From: Pseudomonas saudiphocaensis
GTDB lineage: Bacteria > Pseudomonadota > Gammaproteobacteria > Pseudomonadales > Pseudomonadaceae
Assembly (NCBI RefSeq): GCF_000756775.1
Contig: NZ_CCSF01000001.1
Span: 2,976,001 to 3,040,000 of the forward strand
Length of the DNA: 64,000 nt
Direction: 5' to 3'
The notes beneath the pieces were generated by a model that made no database searches, was not told the origin of the DNA, and was given only the letters and a program-made list of their open reading frames with translations. This document shows, one piece after another, positions 8,196 through 17,538 of the stretch. The translations under genes were made by a program, and so were the position numbers. Position 1 is the stretch's first letter; each line of letters starts with the position of its first letter.

Positions 8196-9091
8196 GTTTC
8201 GTGGTCCTGCTTGCGTTTGGCGCGCGGGTGCGCCTGGTCATAGACCTTGGCCAGGTGCTGGAAATCCAGGTGCGTGTAGATCTGGGTGGTGCCGATATCG
8301 GCATGGCCGAGGAGATCCTGGACCGAGCGCAAGTCCTGGGACGATTCCAGCAGGTGGCTGGCGAAACTGTGACGCAGCATGTGCGGGTGCAGGTGCTGGC
8401 CCAGCTCGCGAACGCCGGCCTGGCGTACCCGCACCTGAATAGCCCGTGCGCCTAGGCGGCGGCCCTTTTGGCTGACGAAAACCGCACCATCGACCGGGTT
8501 GCTCAAAGCGCGCAATGGCAGCCAGGCCTGCAAGGCTTCGCGAGCCTTGCGGCCGACCGGCAGCACACGCGCCTTGTTGCCTTTGCCATGCACCTGAACC
8601 AGGCCGGCCGGCAGATCCAGTTGATCGAGATTCAGGCCGACCAGCTCCGCCAGGCGCAGGCCTGACGAATAGAACAGCTCCAGCATGGCCTGGTCGCGGT
8701 GCCCGATGAAATCGTCTTCGACGCCGCCGTCGAGCAGCTGCATCGCACGATCGGTATCCAGCAATCGTGGCAGGCGCTTTTCGCCTTTCGGAGGGGAGAT
8801 GCCCGCTGCCGGGTCGTGGGCGCAGCGCCCTTCCTGATTCAGGTAGCGATACAAACCACGCAGCGACGACAGCAGGCGCGCCAGGCTGCGACTGGAGAGC
8901 CCTTTGCGATGCTGATCAGCAATCAGCTGGCGAACGTGGTGGGTCGTAAGCTCGGACCACTGCTGCAACGGCTGCTTCGCGCAGTAATCAACCACCTTGA
9001 GCAGGTCGCGCCGATAACCATCCAGGGTGTGCGGTGACACCTGCCGCTCGCTGCGCAGGTACTGGAAGTAGGCATCGAGGTCGGTTTGCAT
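8192..9091 (-). CDS. xerC: Tyrosine recombinase XerC
   Basis: A 299-residue site-specific recombinase of normal family length. With XerD it resolves chromosome dimers at dif during division. The N-terminal SAM-like DNA-binding domain covers about residues 1-90. The catalytic residues are all present: Arg146 (SSGLRLAEL), Lys170 (VHGKGNKAR), His237 and Arg240 (HMLRHSF), His263 (LLGHADI) and nucleophile Tyr272 (TQIYTHL). It sits downstream of dapF and the DUF484 gene and overlaps the HAD gene by four bases. This is the sss locus of fluorescent pseudomonads, where the gene is also linked to phase variation and root colonisation. Confidence 0.96.
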   Translation of the reverse strand: MQTDLDAYFQYLRSERQVSPHTLDGYRRDLLKVVDYCAKQPLQQWSELTTHHVRQLIADQHRKGLSSRSLARLLSSLRGLYRYLNQEGRCAHDPAAGISPPKGEKRLPRLLDTDRAMQLLDGGVEDDFIGHRDQAMLELFYSSGLRLAELVGLNLDQLDLPAGLVQVHGKGNKARVLPVGRKAREALQAWLPLRALSNPVDGAVFVSQKGRRLGARAIQVRVRQAGVRELGQHLHPHMLRHSFASHLLESSQDLRSVQDLLGHADIGTTQIYTHLDFQHLAKVYDQAHPRAKRKQDHET

Positions 9092-9120
9092 CGAGTGTCC
9101 TCAGACCGCTCGCCGTAGCG

Positions 9121-9205
9121 TGTTCCACCGAGCGGTATGGTGGATGTAGAGAGCGACATCCACCCTATGTTTTCCCGGCGTGCATAGGGTGGAACGGGCT
9201 CCACC
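9121..9205. repeat. Nested inverted repeats between DUF484 gene and xerC
   Basis: Two overlapping perfect inverted repeats are visible: GGTGGATGT (9139-9147) with ACATCCACC (9156-9164), and CCACCCTATG (9160-9169) with CATAGGGTGG (9183-9192). The shared arm means that two alternative hairpins compete. A further GTTCCACCG/GGTGGAAC pairing flanks them. The layout resembles the dispersed GGTGGA/TCCACC repeats often seen between genes in Pseudomonas. A role in mRNA stability or processing within this operon is possible but not shown. Confidence 0.6.
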
Positions 9206-9220
9206 GATCCTCAAAGCGTC

Positions 9221-9916
9221 TCAGCGTACCGAGCGCAGTGGGGTAGAGAAGCGCGGCAGGACGCGGGTCAGTATCTCGGCGATATAACCCAGGAAGAGGG
9301 TGCCCAGCGAGCTCTTGTAATGCTGCGGATCGCGGCTGCCGATGGCCAGGATGCCTTGCTGATTATTCAAAGCGACCACAGCGGCGGAACCGATTTCCTT
9401 GCTGGCTTCTTCGTTGAAGAGAAACGCCAGCTCGTGGGGACGTAGCGCGCCGCAGATCGTCTTGCCACCCGCCAGCAGGCCGCCAATGGCTTGCTGTGCT
9501 TCGGCCTGGCTGACGCTGCGACCAACCGAGAGCGGGGTTTCGCTGAACAGGATCAGGCTGACGAACGGCACCTGGAACTCGTGGCGCAGGCTCTCATCCA
9601 CGGCGCCGATGACATCTTCCAGGCTGCTGGCATCGAGCAGGTCGAGCACCAGACGGCGGGTCTTGTCGAACAGCCGGTCATTGTCGCGAGCCACGTCCAT
9701 CAGTTGCGACAGGCGGTGGCGCATCTCGATATTGCGCTCGCGCAACAGCTTCACCTGGCGCTCGACCAGCGATACGGCGCCGCCCGGCAAGTGGGGAATG
9801 CGCAGCTCGGGAATCAGCTCGTCGTGATCGACGAAAAACTCCGGGTGAGCGCTGAGGTAGGCTGCGACAGCGTCGGCGTCGGGCAACTGCGGGCTGGTTG
9901 GGTTCTGCTCGGTCAT
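9221..9916 (-). CDS. DUF484 family protein
   Basis: A 231-residue cytoplasmic protein. The ATG at 9916 overlaps the dapF stop (ATGA). The N-terminus ([26 protein letters not shown]) and the following segment ([18 protein letters not shown]) are the hallmarks of DUF484. A short coiled coil lies at about residues 45-75 and a GAF-like domain covers about residues 85-220. The family is almost always found between dapF and xerC in gammaproteobacteria, as here, and its biochemical function is not established. A link to cell division or XerC regulation has been suggested by position only. Confidence 0.9.
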   Translation of the reverse strand: MTEQNPTSPQLPDADAVAAYLSAHPEFFVDHDELIPELRIPHLPGGAVSLVERQVKLLRERNIEMRHRLSQLMDVARDNDRLFDKTRRLVLDLLDASSLEDVIGAVDESLRHEFQVPFVSLILFSETPLSVGRSVSQAEAQQAIGGLLAGGKTICGALRPHELAFLFNEEASKEIGSAAVVALNNQQGILAIGSRDPQHYKSSLGTLFLGYIAEILTRVLPRFSTPLRSVR

Positions 9917-10743
9917 AGACGAACCTGTCCTTCAAAAACGCGCACGGCGGGGCCGGTCATGATAACGGGCTGTCCGGAACCTGCCCATTCGATGGACAGA
10001 CGGCCACCCGGGAGGTCGATCTGCACCGGCGAATCCATCCAGCCTTGGCGAATCGCCGCAACCGCGGCGGCGCAAGCCCCGGTGCCGCAGGCCTGGGTTT
10101 CGCCAGCGCCACGTTCCCACACGCGCAGCCTGGCGTGCTGGCGATTGAGAACCTGTAGAAAGCCGGCGTTGACCCGTTGCGGAAAGCGCGGGTGATGTTC
10201 GATCTTCGGCCCCAATTCATGCACCGGGGCACTGTCGATTTCGTTCACGCGCAACACGGCGTGGGGGTTGCCCATGGAGACCGCCGCGATTTCCAGCGAC
10301 TGGCCGTCGACCTCCAGCGGGTAACTCAAGGCTTCGCTGTCTGCCAGGAACGGAACTTCCGCCGGAGCCAGCCGTGGCGGGCCCATGTCGACGCTGACCT
10401 GGCCGTCGGCGCGCAGGTTCAGCACGATGATGCCGCCCTTCGTTTCGACGCGTATTTCGCGCTTGGTGGTCAGGCGCTTGTCCACCACGAAACGGGCGAA
10501 GCAGCGCGCACCGTTACCGCACTGCTCCACTTCCGAACCATCGGCATTGAAGATGCGATAGCGGAAATCAACATCGGGGTTATGCGGTGGCTCGACCAGC
10601 AGCAGCTGGTCGAAACCCACGCCGGTATGCCGGTCGCCCCACGCCTTGGCATGCTTGGGCTGAATGTGCGCGTGCTGGCTGATCAGGTCAATGACCATGA
10701 AGTCGTTGCCCAGACCGTGCATCTTGGTGAAACGCAGAAGCAT
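9913..10743 (-). CDS. dapF: Diaminopimelate epimerase
   Basis: A 276-residue enzyme converting LL- to meso-diaminopimelate, which feeds both peptidoglycan and lysine synthesis. The ATG at 10743 gives the conserved start [17 protein letters not shown]; the open frame upstream is not family-like. Both catalytic cysteines are present: Cys75 in EQCGNGARC and Cys219 in [10 protein letters not shown]. The gene follows lysA after a 10-base gap and overlaps the DUF484 gene by four bases, so the enzyme and the decarboxylase that uses its product are co-transcribed. Confidence 0.97.
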   Translation of the reverse strand: MLLRFTKMHGLGNDFMVIDLISQHAHIQPKHAKAWGDRHTGVGFDQLLLVEPPHNPDVDFRYRIFNADGSEVEQCGNGARCFARFVVDKRLTTKREIRVETKGGIIVLNLRADGQVSVDMGPPRLAPAEVPFLADSEALSYPLEVDGQSLEIAAVSMGNPHAVLRVNEIDSAPVHELGPKIEHHPRFPQRVNAGFLQVLNRQHARLRVWERGAGETQACGTGACAAAVAAIRQGWMDSPVQIDLPGGRLSIEWAGSGQPVIMTGPAVRVFEGQVRL

Positions 10744-10753
10744 CGTTCGGGCC

Positions 10754-12001
10754 TCAGGCAGGCAGCAGGCTTTCGCCGGCGTAGAGCTCCTGCACACTTT
10801 CGCGGCGGCGCACTTCGAAAGCCTGGTCACCGTCCACCAGCACCTCGGCGGCGCGACCGCGAGTGTTGTAGTTGGAACTCATGACGAAGCCGTAGGCTCC
10901 AGCCGAACGCACGGCCAGCAGGTCACCTTCGGCCAGGGCCAGCTGGCGATCCTTGGCGAGGAAATCCCCGGTTTCGCAGATCGGTCCGACGATATCGTAC
11001 GGGCGACCTTCGCCCTCGCGCGGCTGCACTGGCACCACATCCATCCAGGCCTGGTACAGGGCCGGGCGAATCAGGTCGTTCATCGCTGCATCGACGATGG
11101 CGAAATCCTTGTGCTCGGTATGCTTGAGGTACTCCACGCGGGTCAGCAGGATGCCTGCATTGGCCACGATGGAACGGCCCGGCTCGAATACCAGCATCAG
11201 CTCGCGGCCCTCGATGCGCTGGCGCACGGCCTTGATGTAGTCGCCAGCCAGCGGCGGCTGTTCGTCGCGGTAGCGCACGCCAAGGCCGCCGCCCAGGTCC
11301 AGGTGACGGATATGGATGCCGCGTTCGGCCAGGCGGTCCACCAGCACCAACAGGCGGTCCAGGGCGTCGAGGAAGGGCGACAGGCTGGTCAGTTGCGAGC
11401 CGATATGACAATCGACGCCGACCACTTCCAGATTGCTCAGCTCGTCGGCGCGGGCATAGACGGCCTCGGCATCGGCGATGGCAATGCCGAACTTGTTTTC
11501 CTTGAGTCCGGTGGAGATGTACGGATGGGTACCGGCGTCCACGTCCGGGTTGACCCGCAGCGATACCGGGGCGATGACGTCCAGCTCAGCGGCAACCTGT
11601 TGCAGGCGCTCAAGCTCGTCGACAGACTCGACGTTGAAGCAGTGAACGCCCACTTCCAGCGCACGGCGCATGTCGTCACGGGTCTTGCCGACGCCGGAGA
11701 AGACGATGCGCTCGGGCTTGCCGCCAGCGGCCAGCACGCGCTCCAGCTCACCGCGCGAAACGATGTCAAAGCCAGCACCGAGGCGCGCCAGGACATTCAG
11801 CACGCCAAGGTTGGAGTTGGCTTTCACCGCAAAGCAGACCAGATGGGGCACGCCTGCCAGTGCGTCGGCGTAGGCCCGGTACTGCGCTTCGATATGGGCG
11901 CGGGAATAGACGTAGGTGGGGGTGCCGAAGCGTTGCGCGAGAGCGGGCAGTGCCACGCCCTCCGCGAAGAGTTGACCGTCGCGGTACGAGAAGGCCTCCA
12001 T
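10754..12001 (-). CDS. lysA: Diaminopimelate decarboxylase
   Basis: A 415-residue PLP-dependent enzyme catalysing the last step of lysine synthesis, meso-DAP to lysine. It has the fold-type III barrel with Lys60 ([10 protein letters not shown]) as Schiff-base residue, the His of DCHIGSQL, a glycine-rich phosphate loop ([10 protein letters not shown]) and [12 protein letters not shown]. The C-terminal [13 protein letters not shown] supplies the active-site Cys from the partner subunit. The length is typical of the family. It lies 12 bases downstream of the lppL lipoprotein gene and just upstream of dapF, as in other pseudomonads. Confidence 0.97.
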   Translation of the reverse strand: MEAFSYRDGQLFAEGVALPALAQRFGTPTYVYSRAHIEAQYRAYADALAGVPHLVCFAVKANSNLGVLNVLARLGAGFDIVSRGELERVLAAGGKPERIVFSGVGKTRDDMRRALEVGVHCFNVESVDELERLQQVAAELDVIAPVSLRVNPDVDAGTHPYISTGLKENKFGIAIADAEAVYARADELSNLEVVGVDCHIGSQLTSLSPFLDALDRLLVLVDRLAERGIHIRHLDLGGGLGVRYRDEQPPLAGDYIKAVRQRIEGRELMLVFEPGRSIVANAGILLTRVEYLKHTEHKDFAIVDAAMNDLIRPALYQAWMDVVPVQPREGEGRPYDIVGPICETGDFLAKDRQLALAEGDLLAVRSAGAYGFVMSSNYNTRGRAAEVLVDGDQAFEVRRRESVQELYAGESLLPA

Positions 12002-12013
12002 GGTGATGCCTCC

Positions 12014-12154
12014 TTACAGTTCGAATCGATCTTTGGAACGTTCTTTGGCGGTCGCCTCGTCATCCGGCAGATACAGCGGGCCTTTCTGGCCGCAGCCGGC
12101 GAGCACGGAGCTCAGCACGGTGAGTGCGATAAGAGGAAGCAGCAGACGCTTCAT
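12014..12154 (-). CDS. lppL: Small LptM/LppL-type lipoprotein
   Basis: A 46-residue lipoprotein starting with ATG at 12154. It has a basic start (MKR), a hydrophobic core and a lipobox LAGC with Cys21 as the lipidated residue, followed at once by [11 protein letters not shown], the conserved motif of the YifL/LptM family. In E. coli LptM binds the LptDE complex and helps its disulfide maturation at the outer membrane; a similar role is inferred. It is the first gene of the lppL-lysA-dapF-DUF484-xerC-HAD series and is divergent from cyaY. This arrangement is long established for P. aeruginosa. Confidence 0.92.
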   Translation of the reverse strand: MKRLLLPLIALTVLSSVLAGCGQKGPLYLPDDEATAKERSKDRFEL

Positions 12155-12301
12155 GGTGGAAAATTCCTTGAAAAAATCAATGTCGCGAGTATACCCAGCG
12201 CTCGATGGCTTGCCTATGTGAGCGGCAGTTGAGCCTCAGGCCTGATAAGCTCGCCCGCATATCGCGGCTGTTACGCCATTCATTCAGCAGGAAAACGACT
12301 C

Positions 12302-12634
12302 ATGAGCCTTAGCGAAGCGCGCTATCACGACCTTGTCGATGCGGTGCAGGAAGAAATCGAGGATGTGTTCGACGACAGCGGACTGGATGTGGATCTGGAA
12401 AACTCCGGAGGCGTGCTGACCGTGCGCTTTGAAAACGGCACCCAGCTGATTTTCAGTCGTCAGCCGGCACTGCGGCAGCTCTGGGTCGCGGCACGCTCGG
12501 GTGGTTTCCATTTCGACTACGACGAGGCCGCGCAGCACTGGATCTGTGACAGCAACGACGAACGTCTGGGCGAGCTGCTGGCACGCGTGGTGCTGGAGCA
12601 GGGTGGCGAGGCGCTCGACTTCGAGGCTCTCTAG
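12302..12634 (+). CDS. cyaY: Frataxin homologue CyaY
   Basis: A 110-residue protein of standard length. The acidic first helix (DLVDAVQEEIEDVFDD) and the sheet with FENGTQLIFSRQPALRQLWVAA and GFHFDY are diagnostic of frataxins. CyaY binds iron through the acidic ridge and modulates IscS-driven Fe-S cluster assembly in the cytoplasm. It is transcribed away from lppL-lysA and is followed by a strong terminator, so it is probably a single-gene unit. Confidence 0.96.
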   Translation: MSLSEARYHDLVDAVQEEIEDVFDDSGLDVDLENSGGVLTVRFENGTQLIFSRQPALRQLWVAARSGGFHFDYDEAAQHWICDSNDERLGELLARVVLEQGGEALDFEAL

Positions 12635-12705
12635 GGTACGCGCCGGGGTTCAGACCTTGACCCACTTGCTTATTTATTAGGCTGTGATAGGGTCTGTTCA
12701 GGTTT

Positions 12706-12733
12706 AAAAACCCCGCCTTAGGGCGGGGTTTTT
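12706..12733 (+). terminator. Rho-independent terminator after cyaY
   Basis: A perfect GC-rich stem, CCCCGCC (12711-12717) with GGCGGGG (12722-12728), is flanked by A5 and T5 runs that extend the pairing. It lies 72 bases past the cyaY stop and just before rnk, separating the two transcription units. Confidence 0.9.
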
Positions 12734-12774
12734 GCTTTTTCCCCTTTGACTTTTTCTGGAGCTGACCAGGACCC

Positions 12775-13182
12775 ATGACCACTGCACCGTCAATCATAAT
12801 CACCAAACTCGATCTTCAGCGGCTGGAGCGGCTGCTCGACAGCCTGGATGATTACGGTCCAGCTGCCGAGGCGCTTGAGCAGGAATTGTCCCGTGCCCAG
12901 GTGGTCGAGCGCAGCGAGCTGCCTGCCGGTGTTGTTTCGATGAACTCACGCGTGCATTGCCGCGATGAAGGCACCAACAAGGACTACCACCTGACGCTGG
13001 TGTATCCCCAGGATGCCGGCAAGGAAGGCACTGTTTCGGTACTGGCGCCGGTGGGCAGTGCGCTGCTGGGCATGACCGTAGGCCAGCACATCGATTGGCC
13101 GACCCCCGGCGGAAAAGTCCTCAAGCTGACCCTGCTGGAGGTCGAATATCAGCCGGAAGCGGCTGGCGACACCAATCTCTGA
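12775..13182 (+). CDS. rnk: Regulator of nucleoside diphosphate kinase
   Basis: A 135-residue GreA/GreB-related protein. It has a short N-terminal helical region (LDLQRLERLLDSL) and a C-terminal FKBP-like domain with LTLVYPQDAG and the conserved SVLAPVGSALLGMTVGQHIDWP. Rnk lacks the long coiled-coil finger tip of Gre factors and binds RNA polymerase without cleavage activity. In P. aeruginosa it influences nucleoside diphosphate kinase levels and alginate output together with AlgQ, which is encoded at 27910. It is convergent with cyaA, with 23 bases between the stops. Confidence 0.94.
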   Translation: MTTAPSIIITKLDLQRLERLLDSLDDYGPAAEALEQELSRAQVVERSELPAGVVSMNSRVHCRDEGTNKDYHLTLVYPQDAGKEGTVSVLAPVGSALLGMTVGQHIDWPTPGGKVLKLTLLEVEYQPEAAGDTNL

Positions 13183-13205
13183 CAGTTCTGTCGGTACCCG
13201 CGGCG

Positions 13206-16037
13206 TCAGACCTCTCGGGCCATCATGGCCTGGTTCAGCGCCGCCTCCAGATGCGTTTTGTAGCGCAGGTATTGCACGGTCTGCGGGCGACCGCTGCCGT
13301 GCAAAGCCGAGAGATCCAAATCGGTGATGTAGCAGGGATAGCGTTCGCCTAGACGACGCTGGGCCAGGATGTAGCGGGCCACCGCGGCAAACAGGCCGTT
13401 GCCGTATTCCAGGCTGGAAAACTCCTGCTGATTGCAATACAGCGTCACCTGCGAGCGTTTCTGCTCGCCTGGCTCGACGATGGCCTGCACATCATGCAGT
13501 GGATCGTTCACCTCGATGCGCGGCGGGTAGCGGCGCTCCAGCCAGGTGGGGCGATCGCCGAGAGCCGGCATGATTCGATAGAACAGGATCTCCATGCTCG
13601 CGCTAGCGGTTGCGTCCAGCGTGTCCTGCGCGCGTCGACGATGCTCCAACGAGTGCAGGAAGCGGCGCAGGGGCGTTAGCAGGCTCTGTTCGTCGCGGTA
13701 GGGCAGGCGCTGGCGCCAGAGCGCGTTGAACTCGTCCAGCACGCTCAGTTCGGCCTGATCACCCTCGATACGGTAGAAGATCTGCAGGCAGCCGGTCTTG
13801 CCCTGCGCCAGTATCAGCGGCAAATCGTGACCGGCCAGCAGGTTGCGATCCAGATGCAGCGGGCGCTGGCGATGGTGGGCTTCTCCCAGGTACTCGAGCA
13901 GCGCACCCAAGTCGTTGAGCTGGGTGTGCTGCAGCTGTTCTGACTGCAGGTCGAACAGGTGAAACTGTTGCCTGACCTGCAGCAGATAGCGGCTGTCGCG
14001 GGCTTCGGCGAACGCCTGCTGGCTGTCGCGGATAATCTCTTCCACCCGCCGGGCAATGCTGGTCCCGGTCTGCGGGGTAAAGCAGCGCACCTGTAGTGTG
14101 GGACAGTTGCCGTCGACCAGGCTGGCGAGATAGCTGTTCAGGCAGTCGGCCAGGGCCTGTGGGCCGGTGTGGTGGCTGACGATCAGCTCGTTCCAGCTAT
14201 TGAGCGTGAGTTGATCGATGCTCAGCACCAGGTTTTCCCGTGGCGTGTCGTAACCGGGCAGCTTGGCGCTTTTCGTTGCCGGGGTGTGTTCGGCTTTGAA
14301 CGGATCGAACCCGGCGTTGATCAGCATCAGCACCTGGGTGGGCACGGCAGCATTGAGCAGCGTCTCTTCGCTGACAGCTGGGGGCGGCATGGGAATCGTT
14401 TGGCGCAGGCCGCTCAGCAAGGCGAACAGCTCGGCTTCGGTCATGTCGCTGTCGCCCGGATGGAGAGAGACATGGGTAGCGCTGTCAATGATGCCGTTGA
14501 GATGACACCAGCCCAACAGGGGAATCAGCTCGCGGGTGCGCTTGAGCGGCGAGTAGTTTTCGATTTCCCTGGCGTGCAGGCTGCCTTCGTACAGCGCCCA
14601 GGACAGGTCGCCGGCCGCGTCGTAGCTTTGCACCAGGGTCAGCTGATCCTCGGCCATGTCTGGCGAGATGCCCAGGTTGATCGCTTCGATCTTGCCGGCC
14701 TTGCGCTCGATGGTTGCCTGCAGGCGGCGGCCCAGTATGCCCAGGTCGCGTTCGTCGATGCTGCTGGTGATGTTCTGACGACGGGCAAACTCACCGAGAA
14801 AACGGTAGGCGTAGGTCAGCTCGTTGACTAGCGCGCGCCGCTCCTGTTCGACCTGGCGGGTCTTCCACTGGCTGCGCCGATCAAGTTGGATGAACTGGCG
14901 CTCGTCCCATTTCCAGTCGCGACTCAGGCGTTCCAGCAGGCAGCGTTGCCAGCTTTTCCGGTGGCGAGTCGGTGGCCGGCTCAGAGGTTTGTTGGTCTTC
15001 AGGTAAAGGCAGCGGCGCAGCAGCGCCAGTCGCTCCTGGTCGCCGCGCTGGATAAGGTAGCTCTCGATCCGGTGGTAGGCGGCAATGTAGGGATCGAGCT
15101 CGTCGAGCTCCATCTGCCCGCGATAGACGGCTCGCTTGTAATCCAGGCCAAGGCAACGCAACTGCGGATGCTCGCTGGCATAGACCTCGATCAGCAGCAG
15201 CTTGAACAACGACTTGTAGGGCGCTTCGAGCGCCTTGTACAGCTGCCACAGCCCCGCGCCGAGGAATTCGCCGGCGGGAATGTTGCCAAGGTTGCCCAGG
15301 TCCAATACCTCCTCGCTGCGCACGAAACGCTTGCTGAGCAGGATGTCGACGTAGTCGTCGTAGCGGTGTTCCTCGTAGTCGGGCACCAGCCACCAAAGAG
15401 GGGTGCGCCCGCCGAGCCAGATGGCGGTGCGGTAGAACTCGTCCAGCAGCAGGTAATGCTGGGTGGTGCCGCAGTCCTCGGAGGTGAGCTTTGATTCGCG
15501 TTGGCCGCGGATAAAGCGCTCGGGATTGATCAGGAAGAAATGCGTCTCGCAGCCCAGGGATGCCGCCCAGCTTTTCAGTGCCTCGCATTTGGTGCGCAGC
15601 GCGTCGAGCTGCTGCTGTGGCAGTTGTGGGTCGTGACACACCCACACGTCAAGATCGCTCTGCTCTTCCTGGGCGATGGTGCCCGGACTGCCCATGAGAA
15701 AGAGGCTCTGGATCGGTTGCGGAAGCTTGCCGCGCTGAGGCTTGTGGGAGAAGGAACGGCTCAGGCGCTGTGCCTCGGCCAGGGTTTCGGCGTCCGGTTC
15801 GAATTCGTCAAGTCCGGCGGGCACGGTGCCGGAAACATAACCCGGCATGATCGGATGGTTCACGTGAAACAGCAGCGGCAACAGTTTGAGCACCGGTTGC
15901 TGACGTGCCGGAATCGTCTCGAGCGCCCGTTCCAGACGCCCGCGGTTGATGGTCAAAAAGCGTGCGCGCAGGGTGGCGAGCACCTTGCGGTCGATTCCAT
16001 CTTCGAGAACCGGGTGTATTTCAGGAAAGCGCGTCAT
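13206..16037 (-). CDS. cyaA: Class I adenylate cyclase
   Basis: A 943-residue protein similar in layout to gammaproteobacterial class I adenylate cyclases. The N-terminal catalytic half contains the nucleotidyltransferase signature FLMGSPGTIAQEEQSDLDVWV, with Gly116-Ser117 and metal-binding Asp128/Asp130. The C-terminal half is regulatory; in enterobacteria this part responds to the PTS. The product is cytoplasmic cAMP, which acts through Vfr in pseudomonads. P. aeruginosa CyaA supplies a smaller share of cAMP than CyaB. The gene is convergent with rnk, and the TIGR02647 gene lies upstream in the same direction. Confidence 0.96.
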   Translation of the reverse strand: MTRFPEIHPVLEDGIDRKVLATLRARFLTINRGRLERALETIPARQQPVLKLLPLLFHVNHPIMPGYVSGTVPAGLDEFEPDAETLAEAQRLSRSFSHKPQRGKLPQPIQSLFLMGSPGTIAQEEQSDLDVWVCHDPQLPQQQLDALRTKCEALKSWAASLGCETHFFLINPERFIRGQRESKLTSEDCGTTQHYLLLDEFYRTAIWLGGRTPLWWLVPDYEEHRYDDYVDILLSKRFVRSEEVLDLGNLGNIPAGEFLGAGLWQLYKALEAPYKSLFKLLLIEVYASEHPQLRCLGLDYKRAVYRGQMELDELDPYIAAYHRIESYLIQRGDQERLALLRRCLYLKTNKPLSRPPTRHRKSWQRCLLERLSRDWKWDERQFIQLDRRSQWKTRQVEQERRALVNELTYAYRFLGEFARRQNITSSIDERDLGILGRRLQATIERKAGKIEAINLGISPDMAEDQLTLVQSYDAAGDLSWALYEGSLHAREIENYSPLKRTRELIPLLGWCHLNGIIDSATHVSLHPGDSDMTEAELFALLSGLRQTIPMPPPAVSEETLLNAAVPTQVLMLINAGFDPFKAEHTPATKSAKLPGYDTPRENLVLSIDQLTLNSWNELIVSHHTGPQALADCLNSYLASLVDGNCPTLQVRCFTPQTGTSIARRVEEIIRDSQQAFAEARDSRYLLQVRQQFHLFDLQSEQLQHTQLNDLGALLEYLGEAHHRQRPLHLDRNLLAGHDLPLILAQGKTGCLQIFYRIEGDQAELSVLDEFNALWRQRLPYRDEQSLLTPLRRFLHSLEHRRRAQDTLDATASASMEILFYRIMPALGDRPTWLERRYPPRIEVNDPLHDVQAIVEPGEQKRSQVTLYCNQQEFSSLEYGNGLFAAVARYILAQRRLGERYPCYITDLDLSALHGSGRPQTVQYLRYKTHLEAALNQAMMAREV

Positions 16038-16118
16038 GGATGTTCATGCAGATTAAAGCAGGGCTCGAAGCGGAGTGGGTGACACGGCGGCGCTTGATCA
16101 GCGCCGCCAGGAGTCGGA

Positions 16119-16364
16119 TCAGGCTTCGGCTGTTTCAGCGAGGATGATCAGCAGTTTCTGGGCCTGCTCGGCCGCGTCGCGACCGAGGCTGGTGAGATAG
16201 CCACCGTCCGGTTGGCTGGTCAGCCCCTTCTCGTGCAGGCGCTCGAAGGCGGCGATGGTGGCAGGGCTGGCGTCATGGTGGACCTTGAGGCCCTCCTGAA
16301 GGTTTTCCAGGTTGAACTGGCACAGTACATCCAGTTCGGCGACTCGCTCGGGGGTATACGACAT
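16119..16364 (-). CDS. TIGR02647 family protein
   Basis: An 81-residue protein. The ATG at 16364 (MSYTPERVAELDVLCQFN) is preceded by AGAGGAACG. It is fully helical and hydrophilic (LENLQEGLKVHHDA, AAFERLHEKGLTSQPDGGYLTSLG), with a winged-helix-like end typical of the small TIGR02647 family known mainly from Pseudomonas and relatives. No function is established. It lies 81 bases upstream of cyaA in the same direction and could share its transcript. Small size and the DGGYLTSLG-type turn are compatible with DNA binding, which is a guess. Confidence 0.75.
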   Translation of the reverse strand: MSYTPERVAELDVLCQFNLENLQEGLKVHHDASPATIAAFERLHEKGLTSQPDGGYLTSLGRDAAEQAQKLLIILAETAEA

Positions 16365-16476
16365 GCTCGTTCCTCTGGTTGTGGGCGCTGGCCCTGTGTG
16401 CTCAGTGTAATGGGAGAATGCAACCCCGGCTTGATCTGCGCCTGGCCTGTCCATGAAGCGGGCAGGCGAATCGAAT

Positions 16477-16896
16477 TTACTCAGGCATCTCGGGGAGGTT
16501 GCGCAGCATGCTTTCGTAGGCTTCGTTGTCGAACGGACGGTCTTCAGCCAGCATCAGACGAACTTCGTGGGCCAGCACCAGGGCCATCATGTGCAGGCTT
16601 TCTTCGCGCTCGTAACCCACCAGGGTCAGCTTGTTCAGAGTGGCCTGGGCAGCGGCGGGCTCGCCGGCTTCCAGCTGATTTTCGATGGCCTGGATCAGGG
16701 TGGATTCGGCAAAGGCTTCGTCGTCTTGCGGTTCGGACATGGTGCGGCTCTCAAGTGGTGCGGGATTTTCGTCATCCAGCCGGCAGAGGGTACAGCTGCC
16801 GTCATCCGGGCGGCTGGTTTCGACGTAGCGTACCTTTCGGCTGCCACTCTGGCGATTGGCATCGATACGAAAGCGCGGGCGATCTGGGTTCTGCAT
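16477..16896 (-). CDS. Conserved small acidic protein, start uncertain
   Basis: A 139-residue protein if it starts at ATG 16896, which has GGAGGGCCAACGCC before it; 87 residues if it starts at the internal ATG 16740 (MSEPQDDEAFAEST), which has a weaker GAGAG site. The shared C-terminal part is acidic and helical (STLIQAIENQLEAGEPAAAQATLNKLTLVGYERE, then HMMALVLAHEVRLML), recalling small conserved pseudomonad proteins of unknown function. The extra N-terminal 52 residues are basic and carry one CxxC (CTLC), with codon use like neighbouring genes. That supports translation of the longer form, but orthologue alignment is needed to decide. No function is recognised. Confidence 0.6.
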   Translation of the reverse strand: MQNPDRPRFRIDANRQSGSRKVRYVETSRPDDGSCTLCRLDDENPAPLESRTMSEPQDDEAFAESTLIQAIENQLEAGEPAAAQATLNKLTLVGYEREESLHMMALVLAHEVRLMLAEDRPFDNEAYESMLRNLPEMPE

Positions 16897-16922
16897 GGCG
16901 TTGGCCCTCCGCATGCGGGCGA

Positions 16923-17450
16923 TTAGTCGATAAAACTTAGCGCCAGACACAGCGCGCCAAACACTGACCATACCAGCGAGAAGATCAGTGGTGTGCGCAG
17001 TGAGAACAACAGGGTGCGCTTGTAGCGCCTGCCGCCCGCAGGGCTGTCGCCTTCGCCGAACAGTGCCGACTCGTTATTGGGCAGTATGCCGACGCGGCCC
17101 TCGCACTGCAGCAGTTCGGCCTGCTTCTGGTGCCAGCGCTCGATGACCTCGAAGTTGGATTTGATCCCCGGCATCGCATGCAGTGAGGTAATCAGCCCCA
17201 GCAATGCCAGCACGGCCGGAACCACCAGGCGAAACAGGTTCCCCCAGTCCGGGTTGCTGTTGGCCATCGTCGAGGCGAAAGCAATCATCAGGAAGGACTG
17301 CGACGACAGATAGGCACTGGTTCGCTCTGCCAGCAGCGAAGACTCGAAGTGAATTTCAGAGCGATAGAAGATCAGGCGTTCCTTGGGCGACTCAAAGAGC
17401 TCGCCGCCCTGGGTGTCCTGATTCAGCAGCAGTGTACGAAGGTCAGCCAT
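16923..17450 (-). CDS. Membrane protein of unknown function
   Basis: A 175-residue protein starting at ATG 17450; no strong ribosome site is visible. An N-terminal ~40 residues (ERLIFYRSEIHFESSLLAERT) precedes two hydrophobic segments: about residues 45-60, and 70-92 (LFRLVVPAVLALLGLITSL). A cytoplasmic-looking stretch with a helical segment (FEVIERWHQKQAELL) follows, and a final hydrophobic segment (TPLIFSLVWSVFGALCLALSF) ends the protein. The layout of paired membrane helices then a third helix is loosely like SLATT-type proteins, but I see no decisive motif. It lies between NnrS and small conserved genes in the same direction. Confidence 0.6.
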   Translation of the reverse strand: MADLRTLLLNQDTQGGELFESPKERLIFYRSEIHFESSLLAERTSAYLSSQSFLMIAFASTMANSNPDWGNLFRLVVPAVLALLGLITSLHAMPGIKSNFEVIERWHQKQAELLQCEGRVGILPNNESALFGEGDSPAGGRRYKRTLLFSLRTPLIFSLVWSVFGALCLALSFID

Positions 17451-17538
17451 GCCGGTCCCGGTGAGGTTCAAGAGCGGCGACTTTCGTCTGCCGATGCTTG
17501 TAGGTCCCGTCTCCCGCCGTGGAGTTCCGGTCTCGAGG

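Noticed and set aside
9560-9568. Second exact AlgR core motif (minus strand)
   Set aside because: It lies within the DUF484 coding sequence, far from any promoter, and a nine-base match by chance is expected.
10664-12232. 522-codon open frame antisense to dapF/lysA/lppL
   Set aside because: It covers three well-recognised genes on the other strand and shows no domain of its own.
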